Assembly (NCBI GenBank): GCA_943788045.1
Contig: CALSOT010000002.1
Coordinates: 924,310 to 988,309, forward strand
Direction: 5' to 3'
Source of the DNA: an uncultured Polaribacter sp.
Lineage (GTDB): Bacteria; Bacteroidota; Bacteroidia; Flavobacteriales; Flavobacteriaceae
Length of the DNA stretch: 64,000 nt
The first letter of the stretch is position 1. Each line of letters begins with the position of its first letter. A model generated the notes under the pieces. The model was given only the letters and a program-made list of their open reading frames with translations. It made no database searches and was not told the origin of the DNA. The translations under genes and the position numbers were made by a program. Positions 33,124 to 42,021 of this stretch are shown here, one piece after another.

Positions 33124-34203
33124 TTGTACGTAATTTTAGATATAGAAACTACTGGAGGTAAATTTAATGAAGAGGGAGTTACGGAAATTGCCATCTACAG
33201 ATATGATGGACATACTATTGTAGACCAATTTATTAGCCTCGTAAATCCTGAAAAACCAATTCAAGAATTTGTTGTAAAACTAACCGGTATTAACAACAAA
33301 ATGCTTAAAAATGCACCTAAATTCTATGAGGTTGCAAAACGAATTATAGAAATTACATCAGATTGTATTCTAGTAGCTCACAATACTTCTTTTGATTATA
33401 GAATTTTACGCACCGAGTTTGACAGATTAGGATATGAATTTAATAGAAATACTTTATGCACCGTCGAATTAAGTCAGCAGTTAATTTTAGATCAACCTTC
33501 ATATAGCTTAGGGAAACTTACAAAATCTTTAGGCATACCAATGTCTGATAGACATAGAGCCTCTGGTGATGCTTTAGCAACTGTCCAATTATTTAAATTA
33601 TTACTTGAAAAAGATACTGAAAAATCAATTATCCAGAATTCCATAAAATACTTTGATAAAAGAAATAAAACACAAAAACTTAAAAGCTTAATAGAGGAGG
33701 TTCCCTCCGTTCAAGGCGTTTTTTATGTACACGATGCTAATGGAAAAGTTATATACTTAGCAAAAGGCAAAAATATAAAATCAGAAGTAAACAAACTCTT
33801 TTTAAAAATAACAAAAAGAGCTCTTAAAGTACAAGAAAGAGCAGAAACTATTTCTTTTGATGAAACCGGAAATGAGCTTTTTACACAACTAAAATACGCC
33901 ATAGAATTAGAGGTATTGTCACCAAAATTCAATTTCAAGAAAAAATATAAAAAAACTGCCCAAGATTTTAACAATGAAAATTTCATTATCATTGAAAAAG
34001 GAAGAGAGGTTGAAGAACACGGCATCATTTTAGTCGAAAACAATGAAGTGTATGGTTTTGGCTATACCAACCTAAATTATCAAGAAAATAGGTTAGATAT
34101 TTTAAAATCGGTATTAACCCCAATTGAGAATAAAATTCATACCAAAAATATTATAAAGAATTATATCAATAAAAATAAGGTTCAGAAAATTATTCGATTG
34201 TAA
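33124..34203 (+). CDS. DEDDh 3'-5' exonuclease (DnaQ-like) with degenerate GIY-YIG domain
   Basis: The N-terminal half is an exonuclease of the Pol III epsilon type: DIETTGG (ExoI) near residue 6, VAHNTSFDYRILRTEF (ExoII) and HRASGDALAT (ExoIII, with the catalytic His). It is followed by SVQGVFYVHDANGKVIYLAKG and KNIKSEVNKLF, which resembles the GIY-YIG nuclease domain fused to epsilon-like exonucleases in many bacteria. Here GVYY-type Tyr residues and the catalytic Arg (KNIKSEV) are changed, so nuclease activity there is doubtful. I chose TTG at 33124, which gives the usual (M)YVILDIETTGG start. A longer reading from 33061 would overlap yggS without homology. Single gene downstream of yggS (25-bp gap). 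Confidence 0.85.
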   Translation: MYVILDIETTGGKFNEEGVTEIAIYRYDGHTIVDQFISLVNPEKPIQEFVVKLTGINNKMLKNAPKFYEVAKRIIEITSDCILVAHNTSFDYRILRTEFDRLGYEFNRNTLCTVELSQQLILDQPSYSLGKLTKSLGIPMSDRHRASGDALATVQLFKLLLEKDTEKSIIQNSIKYFDKRNKTQKLKSLIEEVPSVQGVFYVHDANGKVIYLAKGKNIKSEVNKLFLKITKRALKVQERAETISFDETGNELFTQLKYAIELEVLSPKFNFKKKYKKTAQDFNNENFIIIEKGREVEEHGIILVENNEVYGFGYTNLNYQENRLDILKSVLTPIENKIHTKNIIKNYINKNKVQKIIRL

Positions 34204-34351
34204 AGTAAAAATTGTGCATTTGATTCTACTTTTTTCTTGTATCCTAATTGCTGAAAAAAAGTTTTTTTTACAAATGGGACAAATAATTTTAAAAGCCATA
34301 AAAGTGTAAAAAAGTGGATATATCACCTGTTAATAAAATAGAAGATATATT

Positions 34352-34359
34352 TATATTTG
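34352..34359 (+). promoter_or_regulatory. Candidate -7 box for the potassium-channel gene
   Basis: TATATTTG matches TAnnTTTG and lies 20 bp before the TTG start at 34380. The -33 element is not clear. Confidence 0.45.
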
Positions 34360-34379
34360 TTATATTGTAAGAAAACATA

Positions 34380-35204
34380 TTGAGTAACATTAAAAAAACA
34401 TCTTGGAAAAACAGACTTCATGAAATTATTTATGAGGCAGATACTAAACAAGGTAAATTATTTGATATTGTTTTACTTATTGCCATTCTGGCAAGTATTA
34501 TATTGGTAATGTTAGAAAGTGTTGAATCTATAAATAATAAATATGGACAACTTCTAAATATAGCTGAATGGATAATTACCATACTATTTTCGCTAGAATA
34601 TATTTTAAGAATAGTTTCTATAAAAAAACCAATACTATATATATTTAGTTTTTATGGCGTAATAGATTTACTATCAACAATACCTAAATATCTATCAATG
34701 TTTTTAATAGGCTCATCGCATTTTGCAGCATTAAGAGCTTTACGTTTATTAAGAGTTTTTAGAATTTTAAAACTAGCTCGATATATTGGAGCTTCAGAAA
34801 AATTATTAGTTGCTTTAAAAGCGAGTAAGGCTAAAATTGCTGTTTTCTTATTTTTTGTAGTTATTTTATGCTTGATACTTGGAACTTTTATGTACATAAT
34901 AGAAGGTGCTGAAAATGGTTTTACAAGTATTCCAAGAAGTGTATATTGGGCAATCGTAACACTGACTACAGTTGGTTATGGAGACATTGCGCCTCATACT
35001 CCTTTTGGTCAATTTATTGCCAGTATTATTATGATACTCGGTTATGGAATTATTGCAATTCCTACAGGAATCGTTAGTTCAGAAATGACAAAAAACACTG
35101 ATAGCAATGTACATACAAATACGCAATCTTGTAAAAACTGTTCTATTGACAACCATAAAGATGGAGCCGAATTTTGTTACAAATGTGGTAGTAAAATAAA
35201 CTAA
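34380..35204 (+). CDS. Voltage-gated-type potassium channel with C-terminal zinc ribbon
   Basis: A 274-residue six-helix ion channel of the inner membrane. S1-S3 lie at about 27-105. The voltage-sensor-like S4 has Arg every third residue (R119, R122, R125, R128 in RALRLLRVFRILKLARYI). S5 is at 153-175, the pore filter TTVGYGD at 196-202, and S6 at 211-235. A short C-terminal tail carries two CxxC pairs (C251/C254 and C266/C269), a zinc-ribbon form. The start is TTG at 34380: no ATG precedes the conserved WKNRLHEIIYEAD. The stop is followed at once by miaA (ATG at 35205). Confidence 0.92.
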   Translation: MSNIKKTSWKNRLHEIIYEADTKQGKLFDIVLLIAILASIILVMLESVESINNKYGQLLNIAEWIITILFSLEYILRIVSIKKPILYIFSFYGVIDLLSTIPKYLSMFLIGSSHFAALRALRLLRVFRILKLARYIGASEKLLVALKASKAKIAVFLFFVVILCLILGTFMYIIEGAENGFTSIPRSVYWAIVTLTTVGYGDIAPHTPFGQFIASIIMILGYGIIAIPTGIVSSEMTKNTDSNVHTNTQSCKNCSIDNHKDGAEFCYKCGSKIN

Positions 35205-36128
35205 ATGACTTCTGATAATTTTCTAATTACCATTGTTGGTCCAACTGCTATAGGCAAAACTGCATTAAGTATACAACTCGCAAAACATTTTAAAGCAGAA
35301 ATTATTTCTTGTGATTCTAGACAGTTTTATAAAGAAATGACAATAGGAACAGCCGTTCCTGAAACTGATGAATTAGTAGCTGCAAAGCATCATTTTATAC
35401 AAAACAGAAGTATTTTTGATGATTATAATGTTGGTGAATTTGAAAGAGATGCACTTTCTAAATTAGGTAAACTTTTTATAGAAAACCCAATTCAGATTAT
35501 GGTTGGAGGTTCTGGATTATATGTAGATGCTGTTTTAAAAGGATTGGATTATTTCCCAGAAGTAGATTATAAAATTAGAGATGAATTAAACCAAAAATTA
35601 GAAAGCAAAGGCTTAGAATATCTTCAAAAAAAATTAAAAGAATTAGATTTAGAAACTTACAATACAATTACAATTGATAATCCTAAAAGAGTAATGAGAG
35701 CTTTAGAAGTTTGTATTGGTTCTGGCAAACCTTATTCTACTTTTAAAAACAAACCAAAAGCACCTAGAAATTTCACTTCAATTAAAATAGGATTAAATGC
35801 CGATAGAGAAATTATCTACTCAAGAATTAATAAACGTGTAGATATTATGATCGAAAATGGTTTGTTAGAAGAAGCCAAAGAACTCTATCAACATAAAAAA
35901 TTAAATGCACTACAAACTGTGGGTTATAGAGAACTGTTTTCTTATTTTGATGAAAACTTTACAAAAGAATTTGCAATTTCTGAAATCAAAAAAAACACAA
36001 GAAGATTTGCAAAGAGACAATTAACTTGGTTTAAAAAAGATGAAAATACATTGTGGTTTAATTATTTAGCAGATATACATACTATTATTGCTAAAGTTTC
36101 TGATAAAATTAACATTACAAAACATTAA
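35205..36128 (+). CDS. miaA: tRNA dimethylallyltransferase
   Basis: Transfers the dimethylallyl group from DMAPP to A37 of tRNAs reading UNN codons. The 307 residues show the P-loop GPTAIGKT (12-19), the DSRQFYKEMTIGTAVP segment, GGSGLYVDAVLKGLD, and the tRNA-binding ALQTVGYRELF and TRRFAKRQLTWFKKD. The start follows the channel stop without spacing (TAAATG), which implies coupling. It is shorter than the E. coli enzyme (316) but typical of Bacteroidetes. Confidence 0.96.
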   Translation: MTSDNFLITIVGPTAIGKTALSIQLAKHFKAEIISCDSRQFYKEMTIGTAVPETDELVAAKHHFIQNRSIFDDYNVGEFERDALSKLGKLFIENPIQIMVGGSGLYVDAVLKGLDYFPEVDYKIRDELNQKLESKGLEYLQKKLKELDLETYNTITIDNPKRVMRALEVCIGSGKPYSTFKNKPKAPRNFTSIKIGLNADREIIYSRINKRVDIMIENGLLEEAKELYQHKKLNALQTVGYRELFSYFDENFTKEFAISEIKKNTRRFAKRQLTWFKKDENTLWFNYLADIHTIIAKVSDKINITKH

Positions 36129-36155
36129 AAAACTTCTGCAATTCATTCACTTTTA

Positions 36156-36163
36156 TATCTTTG
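36156..36163 (+). promoter_or_regulatory. -7 box for the OmpH-like gene
   Basis: TATCTTTG is a full TAnnTTTG match 23 bp before the ATG at 36187. The predicted transcript begins near 36170, so a longer N-terminus from 36088 would not be transcribed from it. This favours the 36187 start. Confidence 0.55.
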
Positions 36164-36186
36164 TTTCACACAAAAAAAACAAAAAC

Positions 36187-36708
36187 ATGAAATCAAAAAT
36201 TATATTTATTTGTATCGCTTTATTAAGCACAATCTCTATTGCTCAATCTAAAGTTGGTACTGTAGATAGTGAATATATCATAAAACTAATGCCAGAAACA
36301 GCGATTGTTAGTAAAAGGTCTCAGGCCTACGGAGCAAGATTAGATTCTTCTTTTTCAATAAAAGTAAAAGAATATCAAACAAAAATTGATACTTTAAATA
36401 AAAATGAAAAGACTATGGAAACTAGCGCGAAAGAGTCGACTTATAAAGAGCTAGCAGAAATGGAAGCTGACATTAAAAAATATCAACTAAATGCTAAGAA
36501 ATTAATGAAAATTAAAAGTGATGAATTAATGCGACCTTTATATAAAAAATTAAGTGAAGCAATAGCATTAGTTTCAAAATCTGAAAATTACACTCAAATT
36601 TTAACAATATCTGGAAATGAGTTTGCTTATCTAGACGTTAACTTTGATATTACAGAATTAGTTATTAAAAGTTTAGGTATTGAAATACCATTAGCAGAAA
36701 AAAAATAA
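36187..36708 (+). CDS. OmpH/Skp-family periplasmic chaperone
   Basis: A 173-residue exported protein with a clean signal peptide (MKSKIIFICIALLSTISIAQ) and an OmpH-type body. It has a short beta strand with VGTVDSEYIIKLMPE, then two long charged helices that should form the Skp coiled-coil tentacle (about 50-135), and a final strand region. Skp-like proteins hold unfolded outer-membrane proteins in the periplasm, which suits a genome with many TonB-dependent receptors. The start at 36187 is favoured by both the signal peptide and the promoter. Confidence 0.88.
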   Translation: MKSKIIFICIALLSTISIAQSKVGTVDSEYIIKLMPETAIVSKRSQAYGARLDSSFSIKVKEYQTKIDTLNKNEKTMETSAKESTYKELAEMEADIKKYQLNAKKLMKIKSDELMRPLYKKLSEAIALVSKSENYTQILTISGNEFAYLDVNFDITELVIKSLGIEIPLAEKK

Positions 36709-36790
36709 CTATCCTTAATTTTTACAATAAAAACCAATTATAAGACGAAATAATTAAGGATTATTCGTTTTAGAATAAAACATTGGTAAC

Positions 36791-36821
36791 AAAAAAAGCA
36801 TTCAAAATTGAATGCTTTTTT
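36791..36821. terminator. Bidirectional terminator between the OmpH-like gene and carB
   Basis: Stem GCATTCAA/TTGAATGC (36798-36805 with 36808-36815), with A and T runs on either side. It serves the convergent plus-strand OmpH-like gene and minus-strand carB. Confidence 0.85.
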
Positions 36822-36844
36822 AATATATAACAAGTTTTACTTTT

Positions 36845-39700
36845 TTATTTATTCAAATACATTTTACGTCTAGAATATAAATCGTAAAATGCATCATCTT
36901 TTAAACTATCAATAAACAAAATACTTTCTCCTGTCGATTTCATTTCTGGTCCTAATTTTTTATCAACATTAGGGAATTTGTTAAATGAAAAAACAGGTTG
37001 TTTAATTGCATATCCTTCTAATTGAGGATTAAAATTAAAATCTGTTACTTTATTATGACCTAACATCACTTTAGTTGCATAATTTACATAAGGTTCTTTG
37101 TATGCCTTTGCAATAAAAGGAACGGTTCTAGAAGCTCTTGGGTTTGCTTCTATAATATAAACAATATCATTTTTAATTGCAAATTGAATATTTATCAAAC
37201 CAACAGTTTTTAATTCTGTTGCAATTGTACGTGTATGGTCTTTAATTTGTTGCATTACAAATTCACCCAAATTAAAGGCAGGTAATGTTGCATTAGAATC
37301 TCCTGAGTGAATTCCACAAGGTTCTATATGCTCCATAATACCAATTATGTAAACATTACCATCTGCATCACAAATTGCATCTGCTTCTGCTTCAATTGCA
37401 CCATCTAAATAATGATCTAACAATAATTTATTACCAGGCATTCTACCTAATAAATCAACTACATGTTTTACCAATTCTTCTTTATTAATTACAATTTTCA
37501 TTCCTTGTCCTCCTAAAACATAAGAAGGTCTTACTAAAATTGGAAAATCTAATTTATCAGCTAAAACCAGTGCTTCATCTGCAGTTTCTGCGATACCATA
37601 TTCGGGAAAAGGAATTTTATTATCTTTTAACATCGCTGAAAACCTTCCTCTATCTTCTGCTATATCTAAAGCTTCAAAAGAAGTACCGATAATTTTAATT
37701 CCATATTTCGTTAACTTTTCCGCTAACTTTAATGCTGTTTGCCCCCCAATTGTACAATAACTCCTTCTGGTTTTTCATGACGAATAATGTCATATATATG
37801 TTCCCAAAAAACAGGCTCGAAATATAATTTATCTGCAGTATCAAAATCTGTAGAAACCGTTTCTGGATTACAGTTAATCATAATTGTTTCATAACCACAT
37901 TCTGCAGCTGCTAAAACACCATGCACACAACAGTAATCAAACTCTATTCCCTGACCAATTCTATTAGGTCCAGAGCCTAAAACAATAATTTTCTTTTTAT
38001 CAGTTACAACACTTTCGTTTGCAATTGTAATTTCTCCATCTGGAGTTTCAATTTCGTTTTCGAAAGTTGAATAATAATATGGAGTTTTTGCCTTAAATTC
38101 TGCAGCACAAGTATCAACTAATTTAAAAACACGTTGCACTTTTAACTCTTCTCTCTTTGTATACACTTCACTTTCTAAACAATCTAGCATATGTGCTATT
38201 TGTCTATCTCCGTAACCTTTTTGCTTTGCTTCTAACAACAAGTCTCTTTGAATCGTCTCAACTGTATAAGTAGAAATTTCTTTCTGTAGTTGAAATAACT
38301 CTTCGTATTGCTTTAAATACCACATGTCAATTTTTGTGATATCATGAATCTTGACTTAATGGAATTCCGATAGCAATTGCATCGTAAATAGCAAAAACAC
38401 GGTCCCAACTTGCATTGGTTAATTTATCTATAATTTGGTCATAATCTGTGTAGCCTTTTCCATCTGCACCTAAACCATTGCGTTTAATCTCTAAAGATTG
38501 TGTTGCTTTGTGCAATGCTTCTTGGAAAGAACGACCAATTCCCATTACTTCTCCAACAGATTTCATTTGTAAACCTAAAGTTCTGTCAGAACCTTCAAAT
38601 TTATCAAAATTCCAACGTGGTATTTTTACGATTACATAATCTAAAGTTGGCTCAAATAAAGCTGATGTAGATTTTGTAATTCCGTTTTCTAATTCATCTA
38701 ATGTATAACCAATCGCTAATTTTGTAGCTACTTTTGCAATAGGATATCCTGTTGCTTTACTAGCTAATGCTGATGATCGTAGAAACTCTTGGATTAATTT
38801 CAATCGCAATAATCTCTTCTTTTTCGTCTGGAGAAACTGCAAACTGCACGTTACAACCACCTTCAAAATCCCCAATAGAACGCATCATATGAATTGCCAT
38901 GTCACGCATTTTCTGAAACGTAGTATCAGAAAGGTCATTGCTGGGGCAACTGTAATAGAATCTCCAGTATGAATTCCCATAGGATCCATATTTTCGATAG
39001 AACAGATAATTACAACATTGTCGTTTTTATCTCTTAATAATTCTAATTCGTACTCTTTCCATCCCATCATCGCTTTATCAATCATCACCTCATGAATTGG
39101 TGATGCCTCTAAACCGTAACTTAATAACTGGTCAAAATCTTCTGCTTTATAAACAATAGAAGCTCCTGCCCCACCTAACGTGTATGAAGAACGAATAACT
39201 AGTGGAAAACCAAATTCTTGAGCAATTTCTTTTCCTTTTAAAAACGAAGTAGCTGTTGCTTGGGGTGCCATTGCCACACCAATATTAATCATTAACTCTC
39301 TAAATTGTTCTCTATCTTCAGTAACATTAATGGCGTCAATATCTACACCTATTAATTTTACATTAAAATCTTCCCAAATTCCTTTATCATCTGCTTCAAT
39401 ACATAAATTTAATGCAGTTTGCCCACCCATTGTTGGTAAAACAGCATCAATTTGCGGATGCTCTTTTAAAATTTGAATAATAGATTTTGTTGTTAAAGGC
39501 AGTAAATATATATGATCAGCCATTGAAGGGTCTGTCATAATGGTTGCAGGATTCGAGTTAATTAGAATAGTTTCAATTCCATCTTCTCTTAAAGAACGTA
39601 ATGATTGTGAACCAGAGTAATCAAATTCACAAGCTTGTCCAATAACAATAGGTCCAGATCCGATAATTAAAACTGATTTGAGGTCTTTTCTTTTTGGCAT
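36845..39700 (-). pseudogene. carB: Carbamoyl-phosphate synthase large subunit, interrupted by four single-base indels
   Basis: Makes carbamoyl phosphate from bicarbonate, ammonia and 2 ATP for pyrimidine and arginine synthesis. Homology runs from MPKRKDLKSVLIIGSGPIVI (ATG at 39700) to the C-terminal LYSRRKMYLNK, but the frame changes four times. (1) At 38930-38932 a T is missing from a TTT run (minus strand), after VAPAMT. (2) At 38780 a base is extra, after EINPRVS. (3) Near 38353 a base is extra, after GIPLS. (4) At 37742-37747 a G is missing from a G6 run, after VIVQLGG. The indels sum to zero; corrected, the protein is 951 residues, the normal size, with both ATP-grasp halves intact (GSGPIVIGQACEFDYSG and GSGPNRIGQGIEFDY). 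No other stops or decay are seen, so sequencing or assembly error is more likely than a true pseudogene. Confidence 0.9.
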
Positions 39701-39762
39701 TGTGTTTTAGTTGTTGTAGTTGTATCGTTATTTATTTAGTAAAAATAGTTAATGCTTGGGTA

Positions 39763-39795
39763 TAAAAAAAGGTGTTACTTAAAAAAGTAACACCT
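39763..39795 (-). terminator. Rho-independent terminator after rpmH
   Basis: A 10-bp stem (39771-39780 with 39785-39794) plus an extra A-T pair, 4-nt loop, and on minus a T tract from 39770 to 39764. It lies 27 bp beyond the rpmH stop and separates rpmH from carB. Confidence 0.88.
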
Positions 39796-39821
39796 CATAT
39801 ATATCAACAAATGTTAACCAT

Positions 39822-39983
39822 TTATTTTTTATGTCTAGTTTCAGATGAGACAGAAACTTTCTTTCTTCCTTTTGCTCTTCTACGAGCTAATACTTTTCTA
39901 CCGTTAGCAGAAGCCATTCTTTCCATGAAACCATGTTTATTTCTTCTCTTTCTCTTTGACGGTTGGTACGTTCTTTTCGGCAT
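39822..39983 (-). CDS. rpmH: 50S ribosomal protein L34
   Basis: A 53-residue basic ribosomal protein: [19 protein letters not shown], then [20 protein letters not shown] and a C-terminal extension [14 protein letters not shown] typical of Bacteroidetes. It is too short for many gene callers. It is transcribed alone from a strong promoter at 40059-40089 and closed by its own terminator. The usual bacterial rpmH-rnpA-yidD-yidC order is broken up here: yidC lies 2 kb away on the other strand and yidD beside cysS. Confidence 0.97.
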   Translation of the reverse strand: MPKRTYQPSKRKRRNKHGFMERMASANGRKVLARRRAKGRKKVSVSSETRHKK

Positions 39984-40058
39984 TATATGTATTTTTTAAA
40001 GTGTCTTCTTAATTGCTATCTATTACTTAATAGAATTTAACTTCTTTCTAAGCGTGGG

Positions 40059-40089
40059 CAAATATACAACTGTTTTTATTTTTGACAAA
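40059..40089 (-). promoter_or_regulatory. Promoter of rpmH (full Bacteroidetes consensus)
   Basis: On minus, TTTG (plus 40086-40089) is followed after 19 nt by TATATTTG (plus 40059-40066). Both boxes and the spacing match consensus. The predicted start is near 40052, giving a leader of about 70 nt. Confidence 0.75.
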
Positions 40090-40165
40090 CACTATTTCAA
40101 AAAAAAATAAAATATTTTAACACAACACTAAAAAACATTTTTTACAAATGTTTTTGCCTTTTTTA

Positions 40166-40196
40166 TTTGCCATAAATGCTAGAGTTACTATTTTTG
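40166..40196 (+). promoter_or_regulatory. Promoter of pyrG (full Bacteroidetes consensus)
   Basis: TTTG at 40166-40169 and TATTTTTG at 40189-40196 are separated by 19 nt. The transcript should begin near 40203, which rules out an ATG at 40176 and fixes the pyrG start at 40215. Confidence 0.75.
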
Positions 40197-40214
40197 CCCA
40201 AACCTAAGAATACC

Positions 40215-41827
40215 ATGAGTAACACTAAATACGTTTTTGTAACAGGAGGCGTAACATCATCACTTGGAAAAGGAATTATTGCAGCTTCTTTAGCCAAATT
40301 ATTGCAGCAAAGAGGATTTTCTGTAACTATCCAAAAACTAGACCCATACATTAATATAGATCCAGGAACTTTAAATCCATACGAACATGGAGAGTGCTAT
40401 GTTACAGATGATGGAGCAGAAACTGATTTAGATCTTGGTCATTATGAGCGTTTTTTAAACATTCCTACCAGCCAATCCAATAACGTTACTACAGGTAAAA
40501 TTTATCAATCTGTAATTAATAAAGAGCGTAAAGGCGAGTTCTTAGGAAAAACTGTACAAGTTATTCCTCATATTACTGATGAAATTAAACGTAGAATTCA
40601 AATTCTAGGGGAAACTGGTGATTATGATATCGTCATTACAGAAATTGGCGGAACCGTTGGTGATATTGAATCTTTGCCTTATGTTGAGTCTGTTAGACAA
40701 ATGCTTTGGGAAAAAGGAGAAGAAAATGCCATTGTTATTCATTTAACATTAGTACCTTATTTAGCTGCCGCAGGTGAGCTAAAAACAAAACCTACACAAC
40801 ACTCTGTAAAAATGTTAATGCAAAGTGGTGTTAGCCCAGATATTTTAGTGTGTAGAACAGAGCATGAAATTTCTGATGACATTAAACGGAAACTTGCATT
40901 ATTCTGTAATGTAAAGAAAGAAGATGTTGTACAATCTATAGATGCAGAAACAATTTACGATGTACCTAACTTAATGTTAGAACAAGGTTTAGATTCTGTT
41001 GTTTTAAGAAAACTAAAATTATGTTCTAAAGGAGAGCCAGAATTAAAAGTTTGGAATGAATTCTTACAGAAACATAAAAACCCTAAACACGAAGTAGAAA
41101 TTGCTTTAATTGGTAAATATATTGAGTTACAAGATTCTTATAAATCAATCACTGAAGCTTTTATTCATGCTGGTTCATCTAATGAAACTAAGGTAAAAGT
41201 GCGTTGGATACATTCTGAAAGCTTAGCGTTGATAATGTTGAAGAAAAATTAAAAGGTGTAAACGGGATTTTAGTTGCTCCTGGTTTTGGTGATAGAGGAA
41301 TTGATGGAAAAATAAAATCAGTACAATATGCAAGAGAAAATAATATTCCTTTCTTGGGAATTTGTTTGGGAATGCAAATGGCTGTTATCGAATATTCTAA
41401 AAATGTATTAGGCTTAGAAGATGCTTTTTCAACAGAAATGAAAAAGGATTGTAAAAACCCCGTGATCAACTTAATGGAAAGCCAAAAAAATGTTACAGAA
41501 AAAGGCGGGACAATGCGTTTGGGTGCTTGGGATTGTAAACTAACAGAAAATTCTAACGCTTACAATGCGTATAAATCTGAAAATATTAGTGAACGCCACA
41601 GGCATCGTTACGAGTTTAACAACGATTACTTAGACCAAATTGAGCTGGAAGGAATGAAAGCAACAGGATTTAACCCTAAAACAGGATTGGTAGAAGTTGT
41701 AGAAATACCTTCTCACCCTTGGTTTGTTGGTGTACAATATCATCCGGAATATAAAAGTACTGTTTTAAAACCACATCCTTTATTTGTAGATTTTATAAAA
41801 GCGGCTTTAGCACAATCTAAAAACTAA
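40215..41827 (+). pseudogene. pyrG: CTP synthase, interrupted by one single-base deletion
   Basis: Converts UTP to CTP with glutamine. The N-terminal synthase domain starts [20 protein letters not shown] (ATG at 40215) and is intact to [11 protein letters not shown] near 41224. There the frame is lost and resumes one base short with [20 protein letters not shown]. One missing base at about 41224-41228 explains it. The C-terminal glutaminase keeps its Cys in GICLGMQM and the His/Glu pair in [10 protein letters not shown]. Corrected, the protein is 537 residues, the normal size. An essential gene with otherwise perfect motifs argues for sequence error. It has a strong promoter, shared region with divergent rpmH, and lies 1 kb from the similarly affected carB. 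Confidence 0.92.
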
Positions 41828-41964
41828 TCTTGACTAGTTCAAAGCATTTAAATTCAAAAACTCTCAGCTAATCCCAAAAACTAATACAAAAGGGAATACT
41901 ATTTGAACTATAACGAAATAAGAAACTAAAAGCAGTAAAATGAATACAAAAACTGCTTTTCAAC

Positions 41965-41972
41965 TATATTTG
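41965..41972 (+). promoter_or_regulatory. Candidate -7 box for yidC
   Basis: TATATTTG matches TAnnTTTG, 49 bp before the yidC ATG. An imperfect hairpin (TGTCATT 41971-41977 with AATGACA 41993-41999) begins within it and would sit at the start of the leader. No -33 element is evident. Confidence 0.5.
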
Positions 41973-42021
41973 TCATTAAATTTTAAAAATTAAATGACAA
42001 TTTGACATTTAAAAATAATAT

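Noticed and set aside
36088..36186. Longer N-terminus for the OmpH-like protein overlapping the end of miaA
   Set aside because: The extension has no homology and would bury a good signal peptide that begins at 36187. A -7 box at 36156 also puts the transcript start after it.
36845..39700. carB as a true pseudogene
   Set aside because: Four balanced indels, no other stops, all motifs intact and a normal corrected length argue for sequence error. I keep the broken label only because the sequence as given does not encode one frame.
40176..40214. ATG at 40176 as the pyrG start
   Set aside because: It falls between the -33 and -7 boxes. The family N-terminus begins at 40215.
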